Shown here: positions 22,417-31,464 of the stretch, one piece after another
Numbering within the stretch: position 1 is the stretch's first letter
Layout: every line of letters begins with the position of its first letter
Source of the DNA: a virus
Reading direction: 5' to 3' (one strand)
IMG/VR virus record: IMGVR_UViG_3300046718_000378
Location: 1 to 60,122 of that record
Length of the DNA: 60,122 nt
Position numbers and translations under genes: made by a program
Notes under the pieces: model-generated
What the model was told of the DNA's origin: nothing
The model's input: the letters and a program-made list of their open reading frames with translations, nothing else
Database searches by the model: none

Positions 22417-22482
22417 ATGTAAGCAGGCGGTGGGGGCAGGCGCCTGCAGCCTACAGACCCCATGTAAGCAGGCGGTGGGGGC
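22417..22482. repeat. Two 21-nt direct repeats around a palindrome
   Basis: 22417-22437 and 22462-22482 are identical (core GTAAGCAGGCGGTGGGGGC), 45 bp apart. Between and touching them is the 12-bp palindrome GCAGGCGCCTGC (22436-22447). Possible protein-binding or origin sequence. Confidence 0.7.
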
Positions 22483-22483
22483 G

Positions 22484-22741
22484 CTAGACCCAGTAGTAGT
22501 CTTCGAGGCTGAGCTCGGCAGCATAGTCGTCGGGCTCGGCGACCACTACAGGCGGCATGGGGTCGCTAAGGCGCCTGCAGGGTCCGTGGACGCCTTCGCC
22601 CCAGGGACACGACTCCGTGGACGGGTAGTGCTCGCCGTGGACGCTACAACGCACCAGGCCGCCGCCCTGGGCGCCGTGGTTGCGCCGCACGTTGCGCTGG
22701 AGGTGATCGCCCAGCAGCCGGAGCTCTTCGCGCTTGGTCAT
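22484..22741 (-). CDS. 85-aa protein with putative zinc-binding segment
   Basis: Begins MTKREELRLLGDHLQRNVRR; the middle has Cys and His at zinc-like spacing (RCSVHGEHYPSTESC, then GPC), and the tail is acidic (EPDDYAAELSLEDYYWV). An AAGGAGG Shine-Dalgarno precedes the ATG. It starts inside the stop of the 42-aa gene. Confidence 0.6.
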   Translation of the reverse strand: MTKREELRLLGDHLQRNVRRNHGAQGGGLVRCSVHGEHYPSTESCPWGEGVHGPCRRLSDPMPPVVVAEPDDYAAELSLEDYYWV

Positions 22742-22866
22742 GCTGCCTCCTTGATGCGGAACACGCCCGACTCGTCGATGCCTAGGTACGGGCGCTCCCG
22801 CGCCCTGGCCCCGTGATAGGCGCAGAAGGCGATATCCGCGAGCACCTTCCACCACACGCGGGTCAC
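22738..22866 (-). CDS. 42-aa protein
   Basis: Begins MTRVWWKVLADIAFCAYHGA and ends DESGVFRIKEAA. GTG start overlaps the upstream stop (GTGA), and its stop overlaps the next ATG, so it is coupled on both sides. Function unknown. Confidence 0.55.
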   Translation of the reverse strand: MTRVWWKVLADIAFCAYHGARARERPYLGIDESGVFRIKEAA

Positions 22867-23144
22867 AGCTGCGCCGCCACTTGGCTGCAGATTGCGTAGA
22901 TGAGACCGCCCAGGCCGATGGAGAAGAGCAGGAGCCCCACACGAGCCTTGGCGATGGCGCTAGCGGTGTAGACATCTACCCCGAACAGAAAGTCGGTCAG
23001 CGTGATTATGCCTGACAGCAGGAGGCAGAGACTGAGTATTTGGATGGCCAGCATGTGTACAACCTCGATGCTCCATTCTGCACTTTCGTCAGAAGCCGCG
23101 TCAAGGGTCGCGCGCACGGTGTACCTCAGCTTCCTTCCCTCCAC
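22863..23144 (-). CDS. Two-helix membrane protein
   Basis: 93 aa. Two clear transmembrane segments (MLAIQILSLCLLLSGIITL at about 31-49 and RVGLLLFSIGLGGLIYAIC at about 68-86) after a charged N-terminal 30 aa. GTG start after GGGAG. A holin or membrane-targeted exclusion protein would fit; its distance from the endolysin argues weakly against holin. Confidence 0.6.
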   Translation of the reverse strand: MEGRKLRYTVRATLDAASDESAEWSIEVVHMLAIQILSLCLLLSGIITLTDFLFGVDVYTASAIAKARVGLLLFSIGLGGLIYAICSQVAAQL

Positions 23145-23204
23145 TACGGCTCCCAGCTTCTTGTTTCAGGAGGCTTGATTTCCGCGCGCCTGCGCGCGAC
23201 CCGC

Positions 23205-23350
23205 CTGGCAGACATTGTAAGTGCGCCGGCAGCCTAAGCTTTCCGGGATCTGGCAGACATGGTTGATGTCAAGCTGGCAGACATCCCGGCCGCAGAATCT
23301 GGCAGACCCTGGCAGACATTCAACTTCGTGCTTGACGTCCTGGCAGACTT
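23205..23350. repeat. Six-copy CTGGCAGACAT direct repeat array
   Basis: Copies start at 23205, 23250, 23274, 23299, 23309 and 23340, all in one orientation; ten or more of eleven bases are conserved. Spacings are 45, 24, 25, 10 and 31 bp. It lies between divergent operons, and the last copy is inside the spacer of the 23367 promoter, so it looks like an operator or iteron array. Confidence 0.85.
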
Positions 23351-23360
23351 GGCCGAGCAT
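23332..23360 (+). promoter_or_regulatory. Leaderless promoter of the early operon
   Basis: TTGACG, 17-bp spacer that contains repeat copy 6, GAGCAT, then 6 nt to the GTG at 23367. Confidence 0.55.
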
Positions 23361-23366
23361 TGCTGA

Positions 23367-23573
23367 GTGTCGAACAGCGAGCTTCCTACAGGCGTCAGAC
23401 AGATGCCGCGCACCAGCCCACCTCTCTACGAGTGGAGGCTTATCGTGGCAGGCGTAGCGTACAGAGGCTGTACGGACGCGCTGGGGGTTACGTACACATG
23501 TCCGTACGCGTGCGCCAAAGCACGCGCAGCCTTCGCGGCATCGGCACTATCACACGCAGGAGTACCCAAATGA
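23367..23573 (+). CDS. 68-aa protein, first gene of the replication operon
   Basis: A GTG-started frame with a core WRLIVAGVAYRGCTDALGVT and Cys-rich turn TCPYACAKARAAF, ending ASALSHAGVPK. The leaderless promoter and the ATGA overlap with the next gene support it. Function unknown; a regulator binding the adjacent array is possible. Confidence 0.5.
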   Translation: MSNSELPTGVRQMPRTSPPLYEWRLIVAGVAYRGCTDALGVTYTCPYACAKARAAFAASALSHAGVPK

Positions 23574-24706
23574 ACAAGCAACTAGACATCGAAGCCGTCA
23601 TATCCCGCCTCCCTTTCCGCCAGTACGTAGGCCCTCGCGGCACGCTCACGTGCAAGCACAACGCGCTGCAGGCCAAGGTGGACGAGCTATACCCGCCCGC
23701 GTATCTGTCCAGCCGTCAGTCGGCGTGGTGTGAGTACGCTGCCGAAGAAGGGCCGGTTTACCGCATGTCGGGTGGTCGTGGCGAGGCCGCATACACACCC
23801 GACCAGTGCCGCGCGATCCTCAATCGCGTTCGCGTCAACGCTGGCGGCGTCCCACACGTGCACGAGGTCAACCAGGCCGCCAAGGAACGCCGGCTAGCGC
23901 TCAAGATGTTGCTTCCGCCCCTGCCGCCTAAGGCAGCCCAGCCCGTAGCCGCCCAGGAGACTGTGCCCGAGGCAGCCGGCACTGCCATCGCGCTCTCGGT
24001 GGCAGACATCCAGACGGTGGCCCAAGTCGAGGTGCTCGACCACGTAACGCTCGCTCGAAACCTCGGGTACGGGGACAAGGAGAACGCGAAGAACTTCCGC
24101 GAGTTCGTCAAGGGCACGTTGGCAAAAGACCCAGGCTTTCAGCATCTTGGAACCCTCGCGGAGGGCTCCGCGACCGTTCCCGGAGGCAACGGCGCCGTCA
24201 ACACCCGGGCCGTCTACTACTTCACGGAGGAGCAAGCGCTCTACGCCACGGCCAAGTCTCACAAGCCCGAGGCAGCCCGGTTGACCCTCGCCATGGTCAA
24301 GACGTTCGCAGCGTACCGCCAAGGCAAGCTCCAGCCCACGGAGCCTAGCGCTGGCCTCGTGCTCGGGCGGATGTCTGAGGTTGTCGAGCTGCTGGCCAAG
24401 CGCCTGGTCGCTCACGATGACCGCTTCCAAGAACTGGTCAGCGTCCAGGAGGTCGAGCGCGTTCGGGTGACCGACCTGGCAGCACGTATCTCCAGGCTGG
24501 AGGACGGGCGCCTGGCGGAGGCCACGCCAGACAACTCCAACGGCAAGCGCGTGCCATCCAAGTACGAAGCACAGTGCAAGCACCCTCGACTTCGCGGGCC
24601 GGCTAGCCCGAAGCAGGTGCAGTACGTGACGTCGCTAGGGTATGTGGTTCCTGGGTTGACCAAGGCGCAGGCGCACTGGTTGATCAGCAACCACTACGCT
24701 GCTTGA
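23571..24706 (+). CDS. Antirepressor-like DNA-binding protein
   Basis: 378 aa. The middle (about 150-255) resembles phage antirepressor/Rha-type domains: VTLARNLGYGDKENAKNFRE, then AVYYFTEEQALYATAKSHKP and LAMVKTFAAYRQGK. A coiled-coil stretch follows, and the C-terminus ends SPKQVQYVTSLGYVVPGLTK. Leader GCAGGAGTACCCAA gives the ATG at 23571. As the second gene after the repeat array it may regulate early transcription. Confidence 0.6.
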
Positions 24707-24732
24707 CCTGCAGCCCTGAAACCTGCCACGCT
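24703..24732 (+). promoter_or_regulatory. Near-leaderless promoter of primase-helicase
   Basis: TTGACC, 18-bp spacer, CACGCT, GGGTGACG, then ATG at 24741 (8 nt). Closest in sequence to the promoter of the 38274 gene. Confidence 0.6.
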
Positions 24733-24740
24733 GGGTGACG

Positions 24741-27356
24741 ATGATGCTGCGATTCAAGGGTCTTCGGTTCGAGGCGCGCGGGCAATACGGCGTCAAGATT
24801 GATGCCACGTTCGACGTGCCGTGGACCTACGCAGGCGTTTCTAGCGCCTTCCCTGACGAAGGCGTAACCGATAAGGCGTCACAGCGTCTGTGGGCCGCTG
24901 CGGAGTACCGCCCAGGCGCCACGCGCGGCAACCAGGGCGTGGTCCAGGTCTACGCAGCCGTGCTCGATGCGGACTGTATGGACCCTGGGTCCTTGGACAG
25001 CCTGCTGGCGCTCCTGTACAAACAAGGGCGTGCCTTTGCTGCCTACACAAGTTGGTCGCACGGCTCCCCGGAAAAGCACCACAAGGATTCTGGCAAAACC
25101 GGACCGTTCGACTGCTTTCGTTTAGTGCTCCCGTACAGCCGGCCTCTCACACCCCCAGAGCATCAATGTGTTGTGCCGTCCCTTTTCGGCTTCGAGTTAC
25201 CGGCGCTTGAGCCGCGCTACAACGCGGAGGTGCTGGGCAGGTGGATGGAGCGCGCAAACGGCACATTTGTTGCCGCCAAGCCGCGCGGCTGGGACCCTGC
25301 GTCAGCACGCCCCGCGCAAAGCTACTTCACACCCGCACCGCACTCGTCTCTTGACGTAGGCGAAGGATACCCGCTCGACGTGGCCGCGATACTCGCGCGC
25401 CCGCAGACCGCGAGGCCGAATCTGATACGCGTGCACCGCGACCGCCAGGCTCCTACGCAAGCGGCTGTCGGAGCTCTCGCGGATATCGGGAAGGCTCTCG
25501 CACAACAGGGCTTCCACCTGGGCGACGAGTCCCCGGACGGCTGGCGGCGCACGGCGTGCCCCGTGTGCGCCCCGGATGCGGTGCAGAAGTCCCCCTCATT
25601 CCGCATCCGCGCCAACGGGGAGGCCGTGGACGGCCACTGCTTTGCGGGCTGCAAACGCTTGGACATCATGCGCGCGCTCGGGCTCCAAGAAGACGGCCGC
25701 TTCGACGCACCGTCCGAGCTCCGCACGCTCTTCGACTTGCAGCTGGAGTCGCAGACCATAGGCGACCCAGTGCCTGTGGACAAAGCTGTGGATACCCTGG
25801 TGGCAGATATCCGCAACGCGGTGGCTTCGCAGACCCCCACGGTCATCCAATACCCGGCCGGCACCGGCAAGAGCCATGCCAGCGCCATCGTGCTTGCCGA
25901 GCGGGTGCGCGCGGGGCGCAAGATCGTCTACGCAACTCAAGAACACGTGGTCGCGCACGAGACGCGCAGTAAGCTGGAGCCGGACGTCCTTGCTCGATCG
26001 GTGCACATCCACTCGCCGCTCGTTCAGGTAGGCGACGGCCCCGTCTGCCAGCGCAAGGCCGAGGTGTCGGCCCAGGTGTTCGAGCTCGGCGTAGGGCTGC
26101 TGTCGTCGATCTGCCCCAAGTGCCCGTACGTGCAGACCTGCGAAGCCCACGCAGCAGCCAAGCAGCGGGCGGCAGCGCTGCCGGACGCAGACCTGGTGTT
26201 CGTCTCGCACGCCGGCATACAGCAGCTGATAGGCACGGACGCGCTGGGCATGGCGAAGGGGTCGGACTACGAACTCATCGTCGATGAGATGACCGGCGTG
26301 TTCAACCCGGTGCAGGTCCACCTACCCGACCTCCGGGAGCTCGCTGCCGAAGGCCCCGGCCTGCGCTCGGTTCCGAACCGACTCGGGCGCGCGCTGCGCT
26401 CGCTGGCGTCGTCGTACTTGGCGTGCGAGCCGCCCCAGGAGGTCCGCTTCGGGCCGGGCGGGTCTGCGATGGGCAACGCGTTGGAGATCGTGCTTGAGGC
26501 CGGCGCCGTGCAGCTGTCGCCCAACGCCCGGCCCGCACCCGACGAGCGCGCCCAGCTCAAGTCGGCGGCAGCGCTAGTCAAGCTCGCGGTCCACCAGTCA
26601 GGCGGTGGGCAAGTCTACGGTCTAGACGAACCACAGCGTGAGGGGCTATCGGCCATGCTGCCAGATCCGTGCCACCAGGCGCTGCTCGCGCGCAAGGGCA
26701 CGCTGCTGTCGGCCACGCCGCTCATGCCGGCGCTGCCGTCGTTCGCCTTGAGGGAAGTCCAGGTCACTGATGGTGCCCGCGTGCGGCGCGTCATGCTGCT
26801 GGCCGGCCGCCGTGGGTCGTGGGCGCTCACCCGGATGTACCGCGACGGCAGCGGCAAGTACGTCCAGCGGGCACCCGAGCCAGGCGAGCCAGCCGGCGTA
26901 CCGTGGCCCGTGGTCGCTGCAGCCGTCAAGCGCGCCCGCGACGAGGCCCAGCGGTACGAATGCAAGCGCGTGCTCTTCGTGACGTTCAAAGGCGTTGCAG
27001 ACGCCCTGCGCGCGTCGCCGGTGTACTCCAAGTACGACTGGTTAGACGTCGCCCACTACGGCGCGCTTCGGGGGAAGAACGACTGGATGGAAGGCCGCCC
27101 ACAAGAGTGCTCGGTGATCTACTGCCTGGGCACGCCGCGGTCGGACATCCTGCCCACGCTGGCGCAGCTGGGTCTCACGGGAGAGGCAGCAGACCAGGCG
27201 TGGCGCGCGTACGCTGCCGGCGAGCTCACGCAGGCCGAGGGCCGGCTTCGTCTGCCACGACGCACGAAGCCGTGCTCGGTGCTGGTCGAGGGCGACGTGG
27301 CCCCTTCGTCCTGGACGAGTTCGACCGTAGACGAAGTGATCGAGCTTGACGTCTAA
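24741..27356 (+). CDS. Primase-helicase (AEP-like primase, zinc domain, SF2 helicase)
   Basis: 871 aa. The N-terminal 200 aa look like an archaeo-eukaryotic-type primase: an acidic AAVLDADCMDP motif (about 72-82), YTSWSHGSPEKHHKDSG (about 102-118) and FRLVLPYSRPLTPP (about 126-139). A zinc-ribbon-like element follows (ACPVCAP...GHCFAGC, about 272-304). The helicase has Walker A YPAGTGKSHAS (about 371-381), a second cysteine cluster (CPKCPYVQTCEAH), Walker B YELIVDEMTG and LLSATPLMP. It should prime and unwind DNA at the phage fork. A GTG at 24735 is in frame; the ATG at 24741 suits the promoter. Confidence 0.75.
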   Translation: MMLRFKGLRFEARGQYGVKIDATFDVPWTYAGVSSAFPDEGVTDKASQRLWAAAEYRPGATRGNQGVVQVYAAVLDADCMDPGSLDSLLALLYKQGRAFAAYTSWSHGSPEKHHKDSGKTGPFDCFRLVLPYSRPLTPPEHQCVVPSLFGFELPALEPRYNAEVLGRWMERANGTFVAAKPRGWDPASARPAQSYFTPAPHSSLDVGEGYPLDVAAILARPQTARPNLIRVHRDRQAPTQAAVGALADIGKALAQQGFHLGDESPDGWRRTACPVCAPDAVQKSPSFRIRANGEAVDGHCFAGCKRLDIMRALGLQEDGRFDAPSELRTLFDLQLESQTIGDPVPVDKAVDTLVADIRNAVASQTPTVIQYPAGTGKSHASAIVLAERVRAGRKIVYATQEHVVAHETRSKLEPDVLARSVHIHSPLVQVGDGPVCQRKAEVSAQVFELGVGLLSSICPKCPYVQTCEAHAAAKQRAAALPDADLVFVSHAGIQQLIGTDALGMAKGSDYELIVDEMTGVFNPVQVHLPDLRELAAEGPGLRSVPNRLGRALRSLASSYLACEPPQEVRFGPGGSAMGNALEIVLEAGAVQLSPNARPAPDERAQLKSAAALVKLAVHQSGGGQVYGLDEPQREGLSAMLPDPCHQALLARKGTLLSATPLMPALPSFALREVQVTDGARVRRVMLLAGRRGSWALTRMYRDGSGKYVQRAPEPGEPAGVPWPVVAAAVKRARDEAQRYECKRVLFVTFKGVADALRASPVYSKYDWLDVAHYGALRGKNDWMEGRPQECSVIYCLGTPRSDILPTLAQLGLTGEAADQAWRAYAAGELTQAEGRLRLPRRTKPCSVLVEGDVAPSSWTSSTVDEVIELDV

Positions 27357-27375
27357 CACTTCGCCAGGCGAGGAT
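27346..27375 (+). promoter_or_regulatory. Leaderless promoter
   Basis: TTGACG, 18-bp spacer, GAGGAT, then 5 nt to the ATG at 27381. Begins inside the 3' end of the primase-helicase gene. Confidence 0.6.
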
Positions 27376-27380
27376 TACGT

Positions 27381-27590
27381 ATGGCCCACATAGCAAACCA
27401 AGTTCGGACGCTCTTCATGAACGCCGAAGACTACTTTCACGCCGGCTTCGCCGCCGATGCCATCGCCTTCTACATGGCTGGCACGGCGCTACTCCCCCAG
27501 GTCGGACATCCACTGGACTACTTAGAGCTCGTGCTGGAGCAAGAAACGCTCTTGCGCCGCTACGTAGTCCCAAACATGATGACGACTTGA
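27381..27590 (+). CDS. 69-aa helical protein
   Basis: MAHIANQVRTLFMNAEDYFH, then helical AADAIAFYMAGTALLPQVGH; TPR-like helix pair. No family recognised. Between primase-helicase and nuclease genes. Confidence 0.6.
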   Translation: MAHIANQVRTLFMNAEDYFHAGFAADAIAFYMAGTALLPQVGHPLDYLELVLEQETLLRRYVVPNMMTT

Positions 27591-27623
27591 AACGTGTCCG
27601 TTAGTAGTGGACAGGAGTACCCG

Positions 27624-27791
27624 ATGGACAAGCACATAGCAGCCGTGAACGCAGAGCTCTTCGCCGCCTTCGGTGGCGGCAGCCGTACGCTGGAGCTCCC
27701 CGAGCGCTACCAGCCGCTGGACATCGACGTCACGGTGGTTGAGGACGACGCCGAGCTGGAGCACTACACCCGCTGGTTGGTGGCAGCGTGA
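27624..27791 (+). CDS. 55-aa protein
   Basis: Starts MDKHIAAVNAELFAAFGGGS after CAGGAGTACCCG; acidic C-terminus. Stop overlaps the start of the nuclease gene, so it is coupled to it. Confidence 0.6.
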   Translation: MDKHIAAVNAELFAAFGGGSRTLELPERYQPLDIDVTVVEDDAELEHYTRWLVAA

Positions 27792-29383
27792 CCGCCGAAC
27801 CGAAGCGCCTTTCCGCGAGCCAGGTCAAGCTGTTCGGCCGATGCCAGCGCCGCTGGGCGTTCGAGTACCTGGAGGGTCGCAAGACCACGGCCGGTAAGGG
27901 CGCAGAGCTAGGGTCCGCCGTCCACAAGGAGCTCGAAGACTGGCTGCTGCACAGCAAGCCACCCGAGACCCGCATCGCGATGGCCTTCCTGCCCCACACA
28001 CCCGCCCCCGGCATTCCGAAGGTGGAGACGGCGATCACCTTCGCCACGACCAACGCGGCGTGGCGCGGCTTTATCGACGTGCTCTACACGGTCGGCCCTG
28101 CCCCGTATGCAGAGAGCGGTGACGTGGTGATCCACGACCACAAGACAACGTCCGCGCTGTCGTACGCCCTGACGCCCGAAGGTCTGGCTGTCGACGCCCA
28201 GGCCAACCTATACGCGTACTGGGCGTACCTGCAGGGTGCGCGCACCGTAACTGCAAAGTGGGTGTATGTCCAAACGAAAGGCGCCACGCGCGCGCAGCCT
28301 GTGGAGCTGACTTTCGAGCGCCACCGTGTTGAAGCCGTCGTCGGACTGCTTGACGAAGCCGGCGCCGTTGCGACAAGATTGTATCAGCTTCGTCCGAAAA
28401 CGTCTGACGTCCCGGCGAACACGACCGACTGTTACTCATACGGCCAACGCTGCCCCCACTACGAAGACTGCAAACCCGAGCGCACACTAGCCCTCAAGAT
28501 GCCCACCGGAGAACCAGAAACCATGTCCGAAGCCTTCAAAGCCTCCCTCACCTCATCCTTCCCCAAGTCCGCACCGCCCCTGCCCGCCAAGGCGCCAGCG
28601 CTGCCGGCCACCGCCAAGAAGGCGCCACCGCCCCTCCCCAAAGGCCCGACACCCGGCGCAGTGGAGTCCATCGCGGCCCAGTTCGCGGCCATAACGGGCT
28701 CGCTCACCCAGCTAGTGGACGCCGAGCCCGTGGTGGAGTCGGGGTTCATGAACAGCCCGGAAGCCCCTGTAGAGCCCGCCGTGTCGCCGGAGGACGCAGT
28801 GGTCAAGCAGCAGATTGCGCCGCCGCCACCGCCCCCCAAGGACGACTTGGACGACATGACCGACGAGCAGCTCAAGGAGCTCGGCATGGCGCTTGGCGCC
28901 TTCGACAAGTCGAACAAGGCCCGCCGCCCCGGCCGCATCGGCATGATCCGCGCCAAGCGTATGGAACTGGGGTCTGCAGCCCCCACGGCCGCAATCGCGG
29001 AAGAGCGCACGGAAGGCTGGGCTGCGGTTGAGGCAGCAGGCGGACTTTCCGAAAATACTGCGCAAAAATCTGGCGCCGAATCGGAGATCGGGATTTCGAC
29101 TGGCCTGAACGTCCTGTACCTGAACTGCGCACCCAGCTACGGCGGGCTCACGCTGCCCGAGCTGCTGGAGACCTTGCGCCCCGCGTTCAAGGCAGCCACC
29201 GGCGCCGACGACTACCGTCTGGTGGAGTACGGCAAGGGCGCTGGCGCGATGTCGGTAGGGTTGCGCGAACACTTCGCGGCCCACTACGTCAACGAGCTCG
29301 TGGTAGACACCCGCACGCAAGAAGGCATGGCGTTCGCGTCCACGCTGGCAGCCGTAGCCGCCAACGTCATCCGCGGCTTCTAA
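27788..29383 (+). CDS. PD-(D/E)XK nuclease (RecB/Cas4-like) with extra C-terminal domains
   Basis: 531 aa. N-terminal nuclease domain: SASQVKLFGRCQRRWAFEYL, His46 in GSAVHKELEDWL, Asp97 in WRGFIDVLY, and Asp117-X-Lys119 in VIHDHKTTSA; a cysteine cluster (CPHYEDCKPERTL) suggests a Cas4/AddB-like metal site. After a Pro/Ala-rich linker there is a SAP-like helical segment (about 355-398) and a separate C-terminal domain. It should degrade or process DNA ends for recombination or replication. The linker codes through a 29-nt element repeated at 31465. Confidence 0.8.
   Translation: MTAEPKRLSASQVKLFGRCQRRWAFEYLEGRKTTAGKGAELGSAVHKELEDWLLHSKPPETRIAMAFLPHTPAPGIPKVETAITFATTNAAWRGFIDVLYTVGPAPYAESGDVVIHDHKTTSALSYALTPEGLAVDAQANLYAYWAYLQGARTVTAKWVYVQTKGATRAQPVELTFERHRVEAVVGLLDEAGAVATRLYQLRPKTSDVPANTTDCYSYGQRCPHYEDCKPERTLALKMPTGEPETMSEAFKASLTSSFPKSAPPLPAKAPALPATAKKAPPPLPKGPTPGAVESIAAQFAAITGSLTQLVDAEPVVESGFMNSPEAPVEPAVSPEDAVVKQQIAPPPPPPKDDLDDMTDEQLKELGMALGAFDKSNKARRPGRIGMIRAKRMELGSAAPTAAIAEERTEGWAAVEAAGGLSENTAQKSGAESEIGISTGLNVLYLNCAPSYGGLTLPELLETLRPAFKAATGADDYRLVEYGKGAGAMSVGLREHFAAHYVNELVVDTRTQEGMAFASTLAAVAANVIRGF
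29052..29080. repeat. 29-nt repeat, copy 1 (inside nuclease gene)
   Basis: Identical over 29 nt to 31465-31493; core ATACTGCGCAAAAATCTGGC. Lies in the linker coding region, AT-richer than its surroundings. Confidence 0.9.
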
Positions 29384-29416
29384 TACTGCTACCTAACGCC
29401 AGCGTCGGAGTGTAAC

Positions 29417-31450
29417 GTGAACGCCCTTGCCCTGCTCGACTCGGTCGGCCTTACCCTGGCGCAGCTGCGCGCTGCAACGGAAGAAGTCGAGGAGAAGAAG
29501 CCTCGCTTCACGGACGTACAGTCCGGCCCCGAGATGCTGCGCATCCTGGCGCTGCCCCGCCGCAAGGCCCCAAAGGTCGACTGCCCCGTAGCAGCCGAGC
29601 TCGCGCAGTTCTGCACGGCCACGCTCGCCAAGGTGCCTGCGCCCTTCCCAGGCACGCTTCGGGCGCTCCAAGGCGCCGCCCTGTCCGAGATGTGGCAGGT
29701 GCGGGGGCTGGCCGGGTTCATCCGCGCAGGCGGCGGCAAGATGCTCACGTCGTACCTGGCGCCGTCCGTACTGCGCACCGGTGGCAGCGTGCTGCTCATC
29801 GCCCCGGCGCAGATGCGGCCGGACACGGCGAAGATGTTCAAGCTGTACGCCCGTGACTGGCACGGCTACCCGCTTGCGGAGTTCCCGTTCCGGTCGTACG
29901 AAGAGCTGTCCCAGCCGGCAGCGGGGGAAGAGCTCGACGCGGAAGGCAACGTCATCCGCCCTGGGCTGCTCGACCTGCTGCGCCCGTCCATCATCATCCT
30001 GGACGAAGCCCACAAGGTCCAGTCCCTGGACAACGTGGCCAGGCGCCGGCTAGAGCGCTACAAGCGCGCGAACCCTTCTACGATCTTCATCGTGCTAACG
30101 GCCACGCCGTTCAACACCAGCATCAAAGACGCGTGCCACCTGCTCGACTGGGCGCTGGGCGCCGGGTCGCCGCTGCCGCGCGCCGGCAACGAGCACTGGA
30201 ACGAGCGCGAGATGTGGGCGCAGTACCTGGACCCCCGCCAGTCCCAAGGGCCGCGCGTGGGCGTGGGCGCGCTGCTCAACTTCCTGTCGCCGGCGGAGCT
30301 AGTAGCCTTCGACGAGGCCACAGACACCGACGAAGGACTAGACCGGGGCGACGTCCAGCGCAAGATCGTTCGCCGCGCCATAGCGCGCTGGATGTACGAC
30401 ACGCCCGGCGTGATCTCCAGCCAAGAAGGTAAGCTCATCGACGATGACGGCCGGGAGATCGGCTTGGAGATCATGGCGCAGGAGCCGTTGCGGGAGACGC
30501 CCGAAGTGGAGGAGTTCTTCAAGCACCTACGTGGCGATGCACTGGAAGCCCTGCGTGAAGGCCGCCCACGTGAGCAGCTGGACGAGTACGATGAGAACGG
30601 CAAGCAGCTCCTGGCCTACCCAGGCTGGCGCCTGCCTGACGGCACCGAAGGCGAAGACGGCCTCTGGTTCGCTGCGCAAGCGGACAAGGGCGGGCTGGGG
30701 TTCTGGCAGCGCCCGTGCGAGCCGCTGGCGGACGATGGCTACGTGGCCGCGCGCAACCAGTGGGCCAAGTGGTGCCGCGACATGATCAAGCGCAACCGCC
30801 GAGGCATCGACTCGGCCGCGCGCATGGAAGCCGCCGTGCGCAAGGGACTCTACGACGACGAGGGGCTGCTGGAGCACTGGGTGGAGATGCAGCGCAACTA
30901 CACCGCCACGACTGGGCTAAAGACCCCGCCCACGGAGCCGGTGTGGCTGTCGGACGAAGCAATCCGCGCCGCCGAGCAGTGGGTCCGCGAACACAGCGGT
31001 GTCATCTGGGTGCGCTACACGTGCCTGGGTGAGCGGCTGGCACAGGAGCTGGGGCTGCCGTTCTATCGCCGCGGGGCCAAGGATGCCAAGACCAAGCGCC
31101 ACATCATGGAGCACCGGGGCGGCGCCGCCGTGGTGTCCATCCAGTCTGCCAAGGAGGGCAAGAACTTGCAGGGCTTGTGGTCCAGCAACCTGTGGATGGC
31201 GCCGCCCGGCGAGCAGTCCCTGGCGCGCACCCACCGAGCCGGCCAGCGCGCCGCCGTAGTGCGCAACTGGGTTTACGTCGGCAGTTACGAGCACTTGGCG
31301 TCGTTTTACCGTGGTCGTGACGTGAAAGCGGACTTCCACAGTGACCTCACCCTGCAGGACCAGAAGATGGTGTACGCGGCAGGTGAACTGCCGTCGCTGG
31401 CAGAGCTCCAGGCACGCGGCACCAACCGCTGGACGAAGAGCGAGCTGTAG
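29417..31450 (+). CDS. SF2 (SNF2-like) DNA helicase
   Basis: 677 aa. Walker A region IRAGGGKMLTSYL (about 102-114, degenerate), DEAH box IIILDEAHKVQ (192-202), motif III LTATPFNTS (227-235), and C-terminal motifs VVSIQSAKEGKNLQ and SLARTHRAGQRAAV (motif VI). A DNA-dependent ATPase remodelling forks or recombination intermediates. GTG start after GGAG. The adjacent RecB-like nuclease suggests a functional nuclease-helicase pair. Confidence 0.85.
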   Translation: MNALALLDSVGLTLAQLRAATEEVEEKKPRFTDVQSGPEMLRILALPRRKAPKVDCPVAAELAQFCTATLAKVPAPFPGTLRALQGAALSEMWQVRGLAGFIRAGGGKMLTSYLAPSVLRTGGSVLLIAPAQMRPDTAKMFKLYARDWHGYPLAEFPFRSYEELSQPAAGEELDAEGNVIRPGLLDLLRPSIIILDEAHKVQSLDNVARRRLERYKRANPSTIFIVLTATPFNTSIKDACHLLDWALGAGSPLPRAGNEHWNEREMWAQYLDPRQSQGPRVGVGALLNFLSPAELVAFDEATDTDEGLDRGDVQRKIVRRAIARWMYDTPGVISSQEGKLIDDDGREIGLEIMAQEPLRETPEVEEFFKHLRGDALEALREGRPREQLDEYDENGKQLLAYPGWRLPDGTEGEDGLWFAAQADKGGLGFWQRPCEPLADDGYVAARNQWAKWCRDMIKRNRRGIDSAARMEAAVRKGLYDDEGLLEHWVEMQRNYTATTGLKTPPTEPVWLSDEAIRAAEQWVREHSGVIWVRYTCLGERLAQELGLPFYRRGAKDAKTKRHIMEHRGGAAVVSIQSAKEGKNLQGLWSSNLWMAPPGEQSLARTHRAGQRAAVVRNWVYVGSYEHLASFYRGRDVKADFHSDLTLQDQKMVYAAGELPSLAELQARGTNRWTKSEL

Positions 31451-31464
31451 CAGCCGATTTCGCC

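Noticed and set aside
22243-22524. Short frames on both strands of 22081-22524
   Set aside because: Coding potential comes from the repeat itself (repeated SRRWG/TACLH segments); no start signals.
23205-23350. CTGGCAGACAT array as a CRISPR or tRNA-related repeat
   Set aside because: Repeats are only 11 bp and spacing is irregular (10-45 bp); no cas genes.
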